Below, one piece after another: positions 44,598-53,302 of a DNA stretch of 64,000 bases; within the stretch, counting starts at the first letter, position 1; each line of letters starts with the position of its first letter. The stretch is from Sphingomonas adhaesiva. Its GTDB lineage: Bacteria > Pseudomonadota > Alphaproteobacteria > Sphingomonadales > Sphingomonadaceae. The stretch is taken from positions 644,501 through 708,500 of the forward strand of contig NZ_JAQIJT010000001.1 in the NCBI RefSeq assembly GCF_036946125.1, given 5' to 3'. A model generated the notes under the pieces. The model was not told the origin of the DNA and searched no databases. It saw only the letters and a list, made by a program, of their open reading frames with translations. A program made the translations under genes and the position numbers.

Positions 44598-45602
44598 ATG
44601 CGTGCCATGATCGTCCGTACCCCCGCCACGCTCGATACGCTGACGGCGGTCGACCTGCCCGATGCCGGCGCGCCGGCGGCGGGGGAGATCGCGGTGCGGC
44701 TCCATGCCAGCTCGCTCAACTTCCACGACTATCTGGTGGTCAACGGGACCATCCCGACCGGGGATCGCCGTATCCCGATGTCGGACGGCGCGGGCGAGGT
44801 GATCGCGGTCGGGGACGGCGTGAGCGAGTTCGCGCCCGGCGATCGCGTGGTGTCGATCTTCCACCCGCGCTGGCAGGCGGGCGCGATGCCGGAGGCGCAT
44901 TTCCGCCACGTGCCGGGCGACGGCGTCGACGGGTATGCGCGCGAGGCGGTGGCCGCCCCGGCGACGTGGTTCACGAAGGCGCCGGAGGGCTATTCGCATC
45001 TGGAGGCGGCCACGCTGACCTGCGCCGGGGTGACAGCGTGGCGCGCGCTGGTCCCGGACGGGCCGACGCTGGCGGGGCAGACGGTGCTGGTGCAGGGCAG
45101 CGGCGGCGTCTCCATCTTCGCGTTGCAGTTCGCGAAGGCGATGGGGGCGAGGGTGATCGCCACGTCGTCCAGCGAGGCGAAGCTGGAGCGGCTGACCGCG
45201 CTGGGTGCGGACCATGTCATCAACTATCGCACCACGCCCGACTGGGGCCGCGCCGCCTTCGCGCTGTGCGGCGGGGTCGACCATGTCGTCGAGATCGGCG
45301 GGCCGGGGACGCTGCCGCAATCGATCGAGGCGATCGGGATCGGCGGGCATATCGCGCTGATCGGGGTGCTGACCGGGGTGTCGGGCGAGATCCCCACCGC
45401 GCGACTGATGGGCAAGCAGGGCCGGTTGCAGGGGGTGAGCGTCGGATCGCGACGCGACCAGCGCGACATGATCGCCGCGATCGAGGCCAACGACCTGCGC
45501 CCGGTGATCGATCGCAGCTTTCCGCTGGAGGCGCTGGCGGACGCGTTCCGCCATCAGGAAAGCGGGGCGCATTTCGGCAAGATCGGGGTGGAGATCGGCT
45601 AG
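44598..45602 (+). CDS. Quinone-oxidoreductase-like MDR-family dehydrogenase
   Basis: A 334-residue member of the medium-chain dehydrogenase/reductase superfamily. The N-terminal GroES-like fold contains ASSLNFHDYLVVNG, MSDGAGEVIAVGDGV, and FAPGDRVV. The NADP-binding Rossmann segment is LVQGSGGVSIFALQFAKAMG. The catalytic and structural zinc cysteines are absent, so it is probably a zinc-independent quinone oxidoreductase-like enzyme. A strong GAGGAG precedes ATG 44598. The substrate is unknown. Confidence 0.9.
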   Translation: MRAMIVRTPATLDTLTAVDLPDAGAPAAGEIAVRLHASSLNFHDYLVVNGTIPTGDRRIPMSDGAGEVIAVGDGVSEFAPGDRVVSIFHPRWQAGAMPEAHFRHVPGDGVDGYAREAVAAPATWFTKAPEGYSHLEAATLTCAGVTAWRALVPDGPTLAGQTVLVQGSGGVSIFALQFAKAMGARVIATSSSEAKLERLTALGADHVINYRTTPDWGRAAFALCGGVDHVVEIGGPGTLPQSIEAIGIGGHIALIGVLTGVSGEIPTARLMGKQGRLQGVSVGSRRDQRDMIAAIEANDLRPVIDRSFPLEALADAFRHQESGAHFGKIGVEIG

Positions 45603-45697
45603 GTCGAATCGATATCGGGGCACGAAGCAGCCCCGTGATCGGGGATATCGGCTGCCGTCGACCCGGCGCCGGTCGGGACCTTTGCAAAAAGGCCATA

Positions 45698-45725
45698 CCG
45701 TGCTCCTGCCTGCGCAGGAGCACGG
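45698..45725. repeat. Hairpin of repeat family 2
   Basis: CCGTGCTCCTGC (45698-45709) and GCAGGAGCACGG (45714-45725) form a perfect 12-bp stem with a 4-nt loop. It is the terminal hairpin of the family 2 repeats seen at 4071 and 47364. Preceding sequence CCTTTGCAAAAAGGCC is also repeat-like. It could terminate the upstream MDR gene. Confidence 0.65.
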
Positions 45726-45848
45726 CGTAGGCCCGGAGCTGGCTCGATCGCCCTGCCGCCGCCGTCCGGGCCGGTGCAGGCAAGAATCGCTGCCGATCGG
45801 CATAGCGGCGCTGCACCGCGGCGCGACGAAAGGCTGGTAGGAGGCGGC

Positions 45849-47345
45849 ATGGCCGATCCGCTTTCGTCCACGACACCGCTCCTCCGGCTCTCGTCCGGCA
45901 CCTTCGCCGGCACGCTGAACGCCGGGGTCGAGGTGTTTCGCGCCATCCCCTACGCCCTGCCCCCGGTCGGCGAGCGCCGCTTCGAGCCGCCGGTGCCGGT
46001 GCCGGCGGGCGATGCGCGGCACGACGCGACGCAGCCGGGCGCCACCGCGCCGCAGCGGACGCGCGCGGTGCCGGGGCTGGATGTCGTGCCGCTGATCGGC
46101 ACCGGCTGGCGCGAGGGCGACGATTACCTGACGCTCGACCTGTACCGCCCCGCGGTGCGCGCCGCGCCGTGCCCGATCATGGTCTTCATCCATGGCGGCG
46201 GCTTCGTGGTCGGGGCGAAGGACGCGCCGGTGCAGGACGGCGCCACCTTCGCGCGCGACGGGGTGATCCATGTCGCGCTCAACTACCGGCTGGGGGTGGA
46301 CGGGTTCCTGCCGATCCCGGGCGTCCCGACCAACCTGGGGCTGCGCGACATGATCGCGGGGCTCCGGTGGGTGCGCGAACAGGCCGCGGCGTTCGGGGGC
46401 GATGCGGGGAACATCACCGTCTTCGGCGAATCGGCGGGGGCGATGGCGATCGCGGACCTCGTCACCTCGCCGCTGGCCGAGGGGCTGTTCCGCCGCGCGA
46501 TCATCCAGAGCGGGCACGGCGCGATGACGCGCGACATCGCGGTGGCGCGGCGGCTGGTGACGAAGCTGGCGGGGCTGCTGAAGGTTGCGCCCGACCGCGC
46601 GGGCTTCGCCGGCGTCGCGCCGGGCGAGACGCTGGACGCGGTGGAGGCGGTGTCGGCGCCGACGATGCGGCTCGACCTGCGCGACGGCGAGGGCCGCGAG
46701 CCGGTGTTCGGGATCAGCCGCTTCATTCCCGTCCACGGCGACGACGTGCTGCCGCGCGCGCCGCTCGACGCGCTGAAGGACGGTGTGGGGGCCGGGATCG
46801 ACGTGCTGGTCGGCAGCAATGCCGAGGAGATGAACCTGTATTTCGTTCCCGCCGGGGTGCTGCCCAAGGTGAACCGGCTGCTCGCCTGGGCGATCCTGCG
46901 CAAGTCGCAGCCGCGCGCGTGGCGCGTGCTGAAGGCATACGGGCTGGGGCGGGAGCCGGCGGGGCGGGTGCTGTTGCGGGCGCTCAGCGATCTCGTCTTC
47001 CGCTGGCCGGCGCGGCGCTTCGCGGAGGAGCATCGCGGGCGGACGTGGATGTACGAGTTCGACTGGCGCAGCCCGCGCTACGATGGCGCGCTGGGCGCGG
47101 GGCACGGGATGGAGCTGCCGTTCGTGTTCGACAGCCTGGCGACGGCGACGGGCGCGCAGGGGCTGTGCGGCGAGGCGCCGCCGCAGGCGCTGGCGGACCG
47201 GGTGCATGCGACCTGGGTCCGTTTCGCCACCGACGGCACGCTGCCATGGCCCGAGTTCACGCGCGAGGCGCGGCACGTGCACCAGCTGGCGGCGGATCGG
47301 ACGGTCGAGGAGCCGGTGATGCCGGCGGCGCGGTTCCTGCCGTGA
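45849..47345 (+). CDS. Type B carboxylesterase/lipase family protein
   Basis: A 498-residue alpha/beta hydrolase. It has the family N-terminus FRAIPYALPPVGERRF, the oxyanion hole VFIHGGGFVVG, and the nucleophile elbow VFGESAGAMAIADL, with catalytic Ser. The acid and His of the triad are expected at GSNAEEMNLYF and GAGHGMELPFVF. GTAGGAGG lies 7 nt before ATG 45849. No export signal is seen. It may release an acid for use by nearby catabolic genes, but this is inference. Confidence 0.92.
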   Translation: MADPLSSTTPLLRLSSGTFAGTLNAGVEVFRAIPYALPPVGERRFEPPVPVPAGDARHDATQPGATAPQRTRAVPGLDVVPLIGTGWREGDDYLTLDLYRPAVRAAPCPIMVFIHGGGFVVGAKDAPVQDGATFARDGVIHVALNYRLGVDGFLPIPGVPTNLGLRDMIAGLRWVREQAAAFGGDAGNITVFGESAGAMAIADLVTSPLAEGLFRRAIIQSGHGAMTRDIAVARRLVTKLAGLLKVAPDRAGFAGVAPGETLDAVEAVSAPTMRLDLRDGEGREPVFGISRFIPVHGDDVLPRAPLDALKDGVGAGIDVLVGSNAEEMNLYFVPAGVLPKVNRLLAWAILRKSQPRAWRVLKAYGLGREPAGRVLLRALSDLVFRWPARRFAEEHRGRTWMYEFDWRSPRYDGALGAGHGMELPFVFDSLATATGAQGLCGEAPPQALADRVHATWVRFATDGTLPWPEFTREARHVHQLAADRTVEEPVMPAARFLP

Positions 47346-47363
47346 GGTCGGATGGCGCTGCGG

Positions 47364-47455
47364 CCGTGCTCCTGCGCAGGCAGGAGCCCAGGGCCCGGCA
47401 GAACAACGCCTGACGGGGCCGGCAACCCTGGGCTCCTGCCTCCGCAGGAGCACGG
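47364..47455. repeat. Dispersed palindromic repeat, family 2, copy 2
   Basis: Terminal arms CCGTGCTCCTGCG (47364-47376) and its complement (47443-47455), with the interior AGAACAACGCCT shared with copy 1 at 4071-4169. It lies between the carboxylesterase and the SDR genes and has no coding capacity. Confidence 0.75.
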
Positions 47456-47504
47456 GCAAGCGCCGGATGCAGGCATGACGACGACAGACGAAGGACTTTC
47501 TCCC

Positions 47505-48266
47505 ATGTATCTGAATCGTTTCCATGTCGAGGGGCGCACCGCCTTCGTGACCGGGGGCGCGCAGGGGATCGGCTTTGCCTGTGCCGAGGCGTTGAGCGAG
47601 GCGGGGGCGCGGGTGACGATCGCGGACCGGGATGCCGCGCTGCTGGAGCGGGGCGTTGAGAGCCTGCGGGGCAAGGGATATGCGGTGGAGGGCGTGATGC
47701 TCGACGTCACCGATGCCGCCGCGGTCACCGCGATGGCGGAGCGGCTGGGGGCGCAGGACATATTGGTCAACAACGCCGGGATCGCGCGCAGCGACACCGC
47801 GGCGGAGGAGGTCGCGGACGAGCATTGGCTGAACGTGATCGACGTGAACCTCAACGGCACCTTCTGGTGCGCGCGCGCCTTCGGGCGGCACATGCTGGCG
47901 GCGGGGCGCGGCAGCATCGTCAACGTCGGGTCGATGTCGGGGTTCATCGTCAACCGTCCGCAGCCGCAGAGCTATTACAATGCGTCCAAGGCCGCGGTGC
48001 ACCAGCTGACGCGCAGCCTAGCGGCGGAATGGGCGGCGCGCGGGGTGCGGGTGAATGCGGTGGCACCGACCTATATCGCCACCCCGCTCAACGCCTTCGC
48101 CGACCGGCAGTCCGAGATGTACCGCCGCTGGATCGACGGCACGCCGCAGGGGCGACTGGGCGAACCGGAGGAAGTGGCGAGCATCGTCCTGTTCCTCGCG
48201 TCCGACGCGTCGAGCCTGATGACGGGCAGCATCGTGCTGGCGGACGGCGGCTATACCTGTTGGTGA
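47505..48266 (+). CDS. SDR-family NAD(P)-dependent oxidoreductase
   Basis: A 253-residue classical short-chain dehydrogenase. The cofactor motif TGGAQGIG, the NNAG motif, the catalytic Ser in NVGSMSGFIV, and the Tyr-x3-Lys in YYNASKAAVHQ are intact. The C-terminal SLMTGSIVLADGGYTCW is typical of sugar or polyol dehydrogenases. ATG 47505 has GAAGGA upstream; ATG 47475 is an alternative. It ends 45 nt before the first operator in front of the TonB receptor and so is outside that operator's apparent control. Confidence 0.93.
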   Translation: MYLNRFHVEGRTAFVTGGAQGIGFACAEALSEAGARVTIADRDAALLERGVESLRGKGYAVEGVMLDVTDAAAVTAMAERLGAQDILVNNAGIARSDTAAEEVADEHWLNVIDVNLNGTFWCARAFGRHMLAAGRGSIVNVGSMSGFIVNRPQPQSYYNASKAAVHQLTRSLAAEWAARGVRVNAVAPTYIATPLNAFADRQSEMYRRWIDGTPQGRLGEPEEVASIVLFLASDASSLMTGSIVLADGGYTCW

Positions 48267-48310
48267 GGGCGGATCGGCGAACGGGTTGATCCGATCGGCA
48301 CAGCGGCGAC

Positions 48311-48325
48311 ACCTTTCAGATAGGT
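48311..48325. promoter_or_regulatory. Operator-like dyad O1 (TonB receptor)
   Basis: ACCTTTCAGATAGGT, an odd-centred dyad whose arms are ACCTTTC and GATAGGT (one mismatch). It shares the consensus with O2, O3 and O4. Its centre lies 76 nt upstream of the receptor start. Confidence 0.7.
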
Positions 48326-48339
48326 TGCGGATGCGATAG

Positions 48340-48354
48340 ACCTTTCAGACAGGT
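48340..48354. promoter_or_regulatory. Operator-like dyad O2 (TonB receptor)
   Basis: ACCTTTCAGACAGGT, 29 bp centre to centre from O1, in the same orientation and about 40 nt before the start codon. The pair lies where the promoter would be expected. Control by the nearby GntR protein is inferred. Confidence 0.7.
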
Positions 48355-48393
48355 GGACGAGCGATCCACCCGCCACAGGAGAGGTTTTCGTCC

Positions 48394-50574
48394 ATGCGTC
48401 TGGTTCTGCTCGCCTCCACCGCCGTCATTGCCCCTTTCTCTCTCGTGGCCGCTTCGCCCGCGCTCGCCCAGACCGATCAGCGCGCCGCCGCCGCGACCGG
48501 GCAGGATTCGCCGCAGCAGACGCAGGCGCAGGCCGCCGCCTCCACCTACGATTCGGGCGAGATCGTCGTCACCGCGCGAAAGCGCGAGGAGACGCTGCTC
48601 GACGTGCCGATCGCGGCGACCGCGATCACCGGCACGGTGCTGGAGAACCGCGGCATCACCTCCGTGCGCGAGGCCGCGGCGCTGACCCCGGGGCTCAACA
48701 TCAATTCGGACGGCGCGGGGCGTGCCTTCGTCGCGATCCGCGGCGTCGGCGTGACGCTGGTGCAGACGGTGCAGCCGGGCGTCGGGCTGTTCATCGACGG
48801 CGTCTATCAGCCCAATACCTCTTACCTGAACAACCCGCTGCTCGACGTCGAGCGGATCGAGGTGCTGCGCGGGCCGCAGGGGACGCTGTACGGCAAGAAC
48901 ACGCTGGGCGGCGCGATCAACGTCATCACGCGCCAGCCCGGCAACGAGCTGGAGGCGCGCGTCATCGGCAGCTATGCCGGGCCCGACGACAGCTGGCTGC
49001 TGTCGGGATCGATCGGCGGGCCGATCGTGAAGGACGTGCTGGCGGTGCGCGTCGCCGCGTCGCACCGGCAGCAGGACGGCTTCCTGCGCAACACCGTGAT
49101 CGGCGGCGACGCCAACCCGTTCAACACCGATTCCGTCAACGCCACGATCCGCTTCACCCCCGGCGAGACGACGCGGCTGACGATCAAGGGCGCCTACGAC
49201 TGGGTCGACGGCGTCAACACGCCCTATGCGCGCGTGACGGGGCCGACCGACTATTCGCGCAACGTGCAGTTCAATACGCCCAACCGCGTCACCTTCCGCT
49301 ACAAGGATGCGAATGCGCGGCTGGAGCAGGACCTGGGCGACAGCACGCTGACGCTGATCGGCGCCTATAACGAGCGGACCAGCCGCGTCGCGGACGGCGA
49401 GGGCGACTTCGGCCCGGTCGACTTCGTGCGTTCGCGTGGGGGAGACGTGCTGCGCACGCGCACCGCGGAGGCGCGGCTGGACAGCAAGTGGAGCGACACC
49501 GTCTCCTCGCTGGTCGGGCTGTTCTACAGCCGCGAGACGTTCGACGCGGCGAGCACGACGACGATCGTGCCGATCGCGCGCTCCGTGCCGCAGACCAGCG
49601 CGACGAAGGCGGACACCTATGCCGCGTTCGGCACGCTCTTCTGGAAGCCGAACGGCGATTACGAGGTCGCGCTGGGGCTGCGCTACGATCACGAGGATCG
49701 CACCGCCGACGGCACGGTCGGCGGCGCAGCGGTGCCGCAGGCGGCGATCAAATCGGACCAGTGGGAGCCGCGCATCACGGTGACGCGCCACTGGGATCCG
49801 GAGTTCATGACCTATGCCTCGATCTCGCGCGGGTATCGCGGCGGCGGGTTCAACGCACCGACCGCGCCGACGCGGACGTACAAGGGCGATTCGGCCTGGG
49901 TGTACGAGGCGGGCGCGAAATACGCCTCCGCCGACCGGCGGTCGTCGCTGTCGGCGGCGCTGTTCTACAGCGATTACCGCGATTACATCGGGCTCAACTC
50001 GATCGCCCCGTCGTCGGCGGGCGGGCTGGTGACGGTCGATCTGAACGCCGGCGACGTCGCCAGCTACGGCATCGAGGTCGAGGGATTCTTCAAGCCGGTG
50101 CCGGCCTGGACGATCAGCGGCGGGCTGACCGTGATGCACGCGCGGCTGACCGACAGCAGCCCGTACACCGCGATCACGCGGCGGCGGCTGTCGTCCGACC
50201 GGCTGACGTTCCAGCCCGACGTGTTCGGCAACATCAGCAGCGACTATACGATCCCGCTGGCGAGCGAGCGCTCGATCACGCTGTCCGCGGGGCTGACGGG
50301 CAAGAGCAAGCGGCTGGCCGCGACGCTGAACGAGACGACGCCGACGCTGCTCGACGGCTATATCCTGGGCAACGCGTCGGCGACCTACCGGGTCGGCGCG
50401 GTCGAGGTGGGCGCGTTCGTCAACAACCTGTTCAACACGCGCTATTTCGAATCCTATATCGAGAAGACGACGCTGCTGCTGGCGGGGATCAACTTTCCCG
50501 GCGCGCCGGCGAGCGACCTGGGGATCATCGGCGACCTGCGCCGCTACGGCGTGCGCGCCTCGATCCGCTTCTGA
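48394..50574 (+). CDS. TonB-dependent outer-membrane receptor
   Basis: A 726-residue receptor. It has a signal peptide (MRLVLLASTAVIAPFSLVAA, cleavage after ALA), a TonB-box-like segment GEIVVTARKREETLLDVPIA, the plug domain ending VLRGPQGTLYGKNTLGGAIN, and a 22-strand barrel ending with VRASIRF, C-terminal Phe. AGGAGAGG is 9 nt before the ATG. Sphingomonad receptors of this class import plant-derived or aromatic compounds as well as siderophores. Its operators and neighbours suggest the substrate is oxidised by the next gene's product. Confidence 0.95.
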   Translation: MRLVLLASTAVIAPFSLVAASPALAQTDQRAAAATGQDSPQQTQAQAAASTYDSGEIVVTARKREETLLDVPIAATAITGTVLENRGITSVREAAALTPGLNINSDGAGRAFVAIRGVGVTLVQTVQPGVGLFIDGVYQPNTSYLNNPLLDVERIEVLRGPQGTLYGKNTLGGAINVITRQPGNELEARVIGSYAGPDDSWLLSGSIGGPIVKDVLAVRVAASHRQQDGFLRNTVIGGDANPFNTDSVNATIRFTPGETTRLTIKGAYDWVDGVNTPYARVTGPTDYSRNVQFNTPNRVTFRYKDANARLEQDLGDSTLTLIGAYNERTSRVADGEGDFGPVDFVRSRGGDVLRTRTAEARLDSKWSDTVSSLVGLFYSRETFDAASTTTIVPIARSVPQTSATKADTYAAFGTLFWKPNGDYEVALGLRYDHEDRTADGTVGGAAVPQAAIKSDQWEPRITVTRHWDPEFMTYASISRGYRGGGFNAPTAPTRTYKGDSAWVYEAGAKYASADRRSSLSAALFYSDYRDYIGLNSIAPSSAGGLVTVDLNAGDVASYGIEVEGFFKPVPAWTISGGLTVMHARLTDSSPYTAITRRRLSSDRLTFQPDVFGNISSDYTIPLASERSITLSAGLTGKSKRLAATLNETTPTLLDGYILGNASATYRVGAVEVGAFVNNLFNTRYFESYIEKTTLLLAGINFPGAPASDLGIIGDLRRYGVRASIRF

Positions 50575-50593
50575 CCGCGAAGGGCGACCCGCC

Positions 50594-51994
50594 ATGCATC
50601 ACGACGCCATCCCGCCGCGCGCACCGCTCGCCCCCGATCTGATCGCGGCGCTGGAGGCGCGGTTCGGGCTCCAGCTGCACCTGACCGATGCGATGCGCGA
50701 GCAGCATGGCCGGTCGGAGGCGCATTTCGCGACCGCGCTGCCCGATGCGGTGGTCTATGCCAGGTCGACCGAAGATGTCGTCGATCTGGTGCGGTGGTGC
50801 ACGCAGCATGACGTGCCGATCGTCCCCTTCGGCGCGGGCACCTCGATCGAGGGCAATGCGCTGCCGGTGCGCGGCGGGGTGAGCGTCGACCTGTCGGAGA
50901 TGAACGCGATCCTCGCGGTCCATGCGGAGGATTTCGACTGCACGGTGCAGGCGGGGTGCCGGCGCGAGGAGCTGAACCTGCACCTGCGCGACCAGGGGCT
51001 GTTCTTCCCGATCGATCCCGGCGCCAACGCCACGATCGGCGGCATGGCGGCGACACGCGCGAGCGGGACCAATGCGGTCCGCTACGGCACGATGCGCGAG
51101 GCAGTGCTGTCGCTGACCGTCGTCACCCCCGATGCCAGGGTGATCCGCACCAGCCGCCGCGCGCGCAAGTCGGCCGCGGGCTACGACCTGACGCGGCTGT
51201 TCGTCGGGTCGGAGGGGACGCTGGGCATCATCACCGAGGTGACGCTGCGGCTGCACCCGATCCCGGAGCAGATCTCCTCCGCGGTCTGCGGGTTCGCGAC
51301 GTTGCAGGGCGCGGTCGATACCGTGGTGCAGTCGATCCAGCTCGGCGTGCCGCTGGCGCGGGTCGAGATCCTCGACGCGATGCAGATCCGCGCGGTCAAC
51401 CGCTGGTCGAAGCTGGCGCTGCCCGAGGTGACGACGCTGTTCTTCGAATTTCACGGCTCGCCCGCGGGGGTCGCGGAGCAGATCGCGACCGTCGAGGCGC
51501 TGGCGGCGGACAATGGCGGCGGTGCGTTCGCCTGGTCCAACCTGCCCGAGGAGCGCGCGCGGCTGTGGAAGGCGCGGCACGAGGCCTATTATGCCGCGGT
51601 GAACCTGCGCGCGGGCGCGGTCGGCTGGACCACCGACGTGTGCGTGCCGATCAGCCGGCTGCCCGATTGCATCACGCAGACGCAGGCCGATCTGGCCGCG
51701 TCGGGCGTGCCCGCGACGATCCTGGGGCATGTCGGCGACGGCAATTTCCACGTCATCTTCTCGGTCGACCCTACCGCCCCGCACGAGATGGAGGAGGTCG
51801 CCGCGATCAACGCGCGACTGGTCGAGCGCGCGCTGGCGATGGACGGCACCTGCACCGGCGAGCACGGCATCGGCCTGGGCAAGCAGGAATGGCTGGTCGC
51901 CGAGCTGGGTGACGCGGTCGACGTGATGCGGACGCTGAAGCGCGCGCTCGATCCGCGCGATCTGTTCAACCCCGGCAAGATCTTCGCGCTGTGA
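50594..51994 (+). CDS. FAD-linked dehydrogenase of the D-lactate/glycolate (GlcD) type
   Basis: A 466-residue FAD oxidoreductase. The FAD-binding PCMH domain shows VPFGAGTSIEGNALPVRGG and the later GSEGTLGIITEV (residues about 80-210). The C-terminal FAD-oxidase domain contains HVGDGNFHVIFSVD and ends CTGEHGIGLGKQEWL, typical of D-lactate dehydrogenases (cytochrome) and D-2-hydroxyglutarate dehydrogenases. It probably oxidises a 2-hydroxy acid to a 2-keto acid, passing electrons to quinone. It follows the receptor after 19 nt and overlaps the transporter start by 4 nt. Confidence 0.92.
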   Translation: MHHDAIPPRAPLAPDLIAALEARFGLQLHLTDAMREQHGRSEAHFATALPDAVVYARSTEDVVDLVRWCTQHDVPIVPFGAGTSIEGNALPVRGGVSVDLSEMNAILAVHAEDFDCTVQAGCRREELNLHLRDQGLFFPIDPGANATIGGMAATRASGTNAVRYGTMREAVLSLTVVTPDARVIRTSRRARKSAAGYDLTRLFVGSEGTLGIITEVTLRLHPIPEQISSAVCGFATLQGAVDTVVQSIQLGVPLARVEILDAMQIRAVNRWSKLALPEVTTLFFEFHGSPAGVAEQIATVEALAADNGGGAFAWSNLPEERARLWKARHEAYYAAVNLRAGAVGWTTDVCVPISRLPDCITQTQADLAASGVPATILGHVGDGNFHVIFSVDPTAPHEMEEVAAINARLVERALAMDGTCTGEHGIGLGKQEWLVAELGDAVDVMRTLKRALDPRDLFNPGKIFAL

Positions 51995-53250
51995 GCGAAA
52001 CGGGTGCGCCGCGCGCCGGCTGGTCGCTCGGCGTGCTGGCGCTGGGGCTGGCCGCGGGGTTCGCGGCGATGGGATCGTTCGGAACGATACAGGACAGCGC
52101 GAAGGCGGAGCTGGCGCTCAGCGACCAGACGCTCGCGCTGGTGCAGGGCGTCGCCGCGGCGGTGCCGCTGGCGCTGCTGTCGGTGCCGGTCGGCATCCTG
52201 GTCGACCGGCGCAACCGGGTCCGGCTGTTCCTGGGGCTGGCGGTGCTGTGGACGCTGGGCACGCTGCTGACCGCGGTCGCGTCCTCTACCGCGATGCTGT
52301 TCGCGGCGCGGATGATGACGGGGACCGGGACCACCGGCGCGCTGACCGCGGCGCTGTCGCTGGGGGCGGACCTGTATCCGCCCGGCAGGCGCGGGCGCGC
52401 GATGCTGGTGATGACGCTGGGCAAGTCGCTGGGGATCGCTGCCGGGTTCGCGCTGTCGGGCACGCTGTTCGGCTGGGTCGGCGGCGGCGCGTTCGGGGTC
52501 AGCGGGTGGCGCGCGGTGCACCTGGTGCTGGGCGGTCTGTTCGCGCTGTGCCTGCTGCCGCTGCTGACGTTGCGCGAGCCGGTGCGGCGCGAGGTCGTCG
52601 CCGCGGGCGCGCCGCTGCGCGTGGTGGCGAAGGAATTGTGGGCGCGGCGCGGGTTCCTGCTGCCGTTGTTCGTCGGGCAGGTGAGCGTGGTGATGGCGGA
52701 CAATTCCGCGCTGATCTGGGCCGCGCCGGTGCTGGGGCGACGCTATGGCCTGACGCCGGACCAGTTCGCGGGCTGGATGGGGGCGCTGGTGTTCGCCACC
52801 GGCATCGGCGGCGCGGTCCTGGGCGGCGTCGCCGCCGACTGGGGGCAGCGCAGCGGGCGGCGTGGCGGCGTCCTGCACGGCGCGCTGATCGCGGCGGCGC
52901 TGGGTGCGCCGGCGGCGCTGTTCCCGGTCGCGGGATCGGTGCCGCTGTTCGCGCTGTGCCTCGGCTGGCTGGTGCTGTGCGGGACGGTCACGGGGCTCAT
53001 CACCTCGGTCGCGCTGACGGTGCTGATCCCCAACGAGGCGCGCGGCCTGTGCATCGGGCTGTTCATCGCGGTGGCGGGGGTGATCGGGTTCGGCGTGGCG
53101 CCGAGCGCGGTCGCCTGGGTCAGCGCGTGGCTGGGCGGCGAGGTGCATCTGGCGACCGCGCTGGCGGCGGTGGGACTGGCGACCGGCGTGCTGGCGATCG
53201 CCGCCTTCGCGCAGGCGATCCGCGCAGCGCCGGTGCAACCTATCAGATAG
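51991..53250 (+). CDS. MFS transporter of the 2-hydroxyacid regulon
   Basis: A 419-residue inner-membrane carrier with 12 expected helices, including the A motif-like PVGILVDRRNRVRLFLG after helix 2 and the repeated GVAADWGQRSGRRGG between helices 8 and 9. The GTG start (51991) overlaps the previous TGA. The last three codons (CCT ATC AGA) and stop TAG lie inside the operator O3, so the coding sequence carries a control site. It probably moves the receptor's cargo across the inner membrane. Confidence 0.9.
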   Translation: MSETGAPRAGWSLGVLALGLAAGFAAMGSFGTIQDSAKAELALSDQTLALVQGVAAAVPLALLSVPVGILVDRRNRVRLFLGLAVLWTLGTLLTAVASSTAMLFAARMMTGTGTTGALTAALSLGADLYPPGRRGRAMLVMTLGKSLGIAAGFALSGTLFGWVGGGAFGVSGWRAVHLVLGGLFALCLLPLLTLREPVRREVVAAGAPLRVVAKELWARRGFLLPLFVGQVSVVMADNSALIWAAPVLGRRYGLTPDQFAGWMGALVFATGIGGAVLGGVAADWGQRSGRRGGVLHGALIAAALGAPAALFPVAGSVPLFALCLGWLVLCGTVTGLITSVALTVLIPNEARGLCIGLFIAVAGVIGFGVAPSAVAWVSAWLGGEVHLATALAAVGLATGVLAIAAFAQAIRAAPVQPIR

Positions 53251-53252
53251 CT
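53238..53252. promoter_or_regulatory. Operator-like dyad O3 (overlaps end of the MFS gene)
   Basis: ACCTATCAGATAGCT. The arms ACCTATC and GATAGCT differ from a perfect dyad in one base. It includes the last codons and TAG stop of the transporter gene. Confidence 0.7.
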
Positions 53253-53262
53253 GTTGACCGGC

Positions 53263-53277
53263 ACCTATCAGACAGGT
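53263..53277. promoter_or_regulatory. Operator-like dyad O4 (araC-gntR pair)
   Basis: ACCTATCAGACAGGT. It is 25 bp centre to centre from O3 and its centre is 33 nt upstream of the AraC start. O3 and O4 are spaced like O1 and O2 (25 against 29 bp), in the same orientation. Confidence 0.7.
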
Positions 53278-53302
53278 TACGTCCGTCTGCGAGAGGATGC
53301 CG

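Noticed and set aside
44409..48002. Nearly 1200-codon minus-strand frame
   Set aside because: It is antisense to four clear plus-strand genes and crosses repeats; no domain is recognisable.
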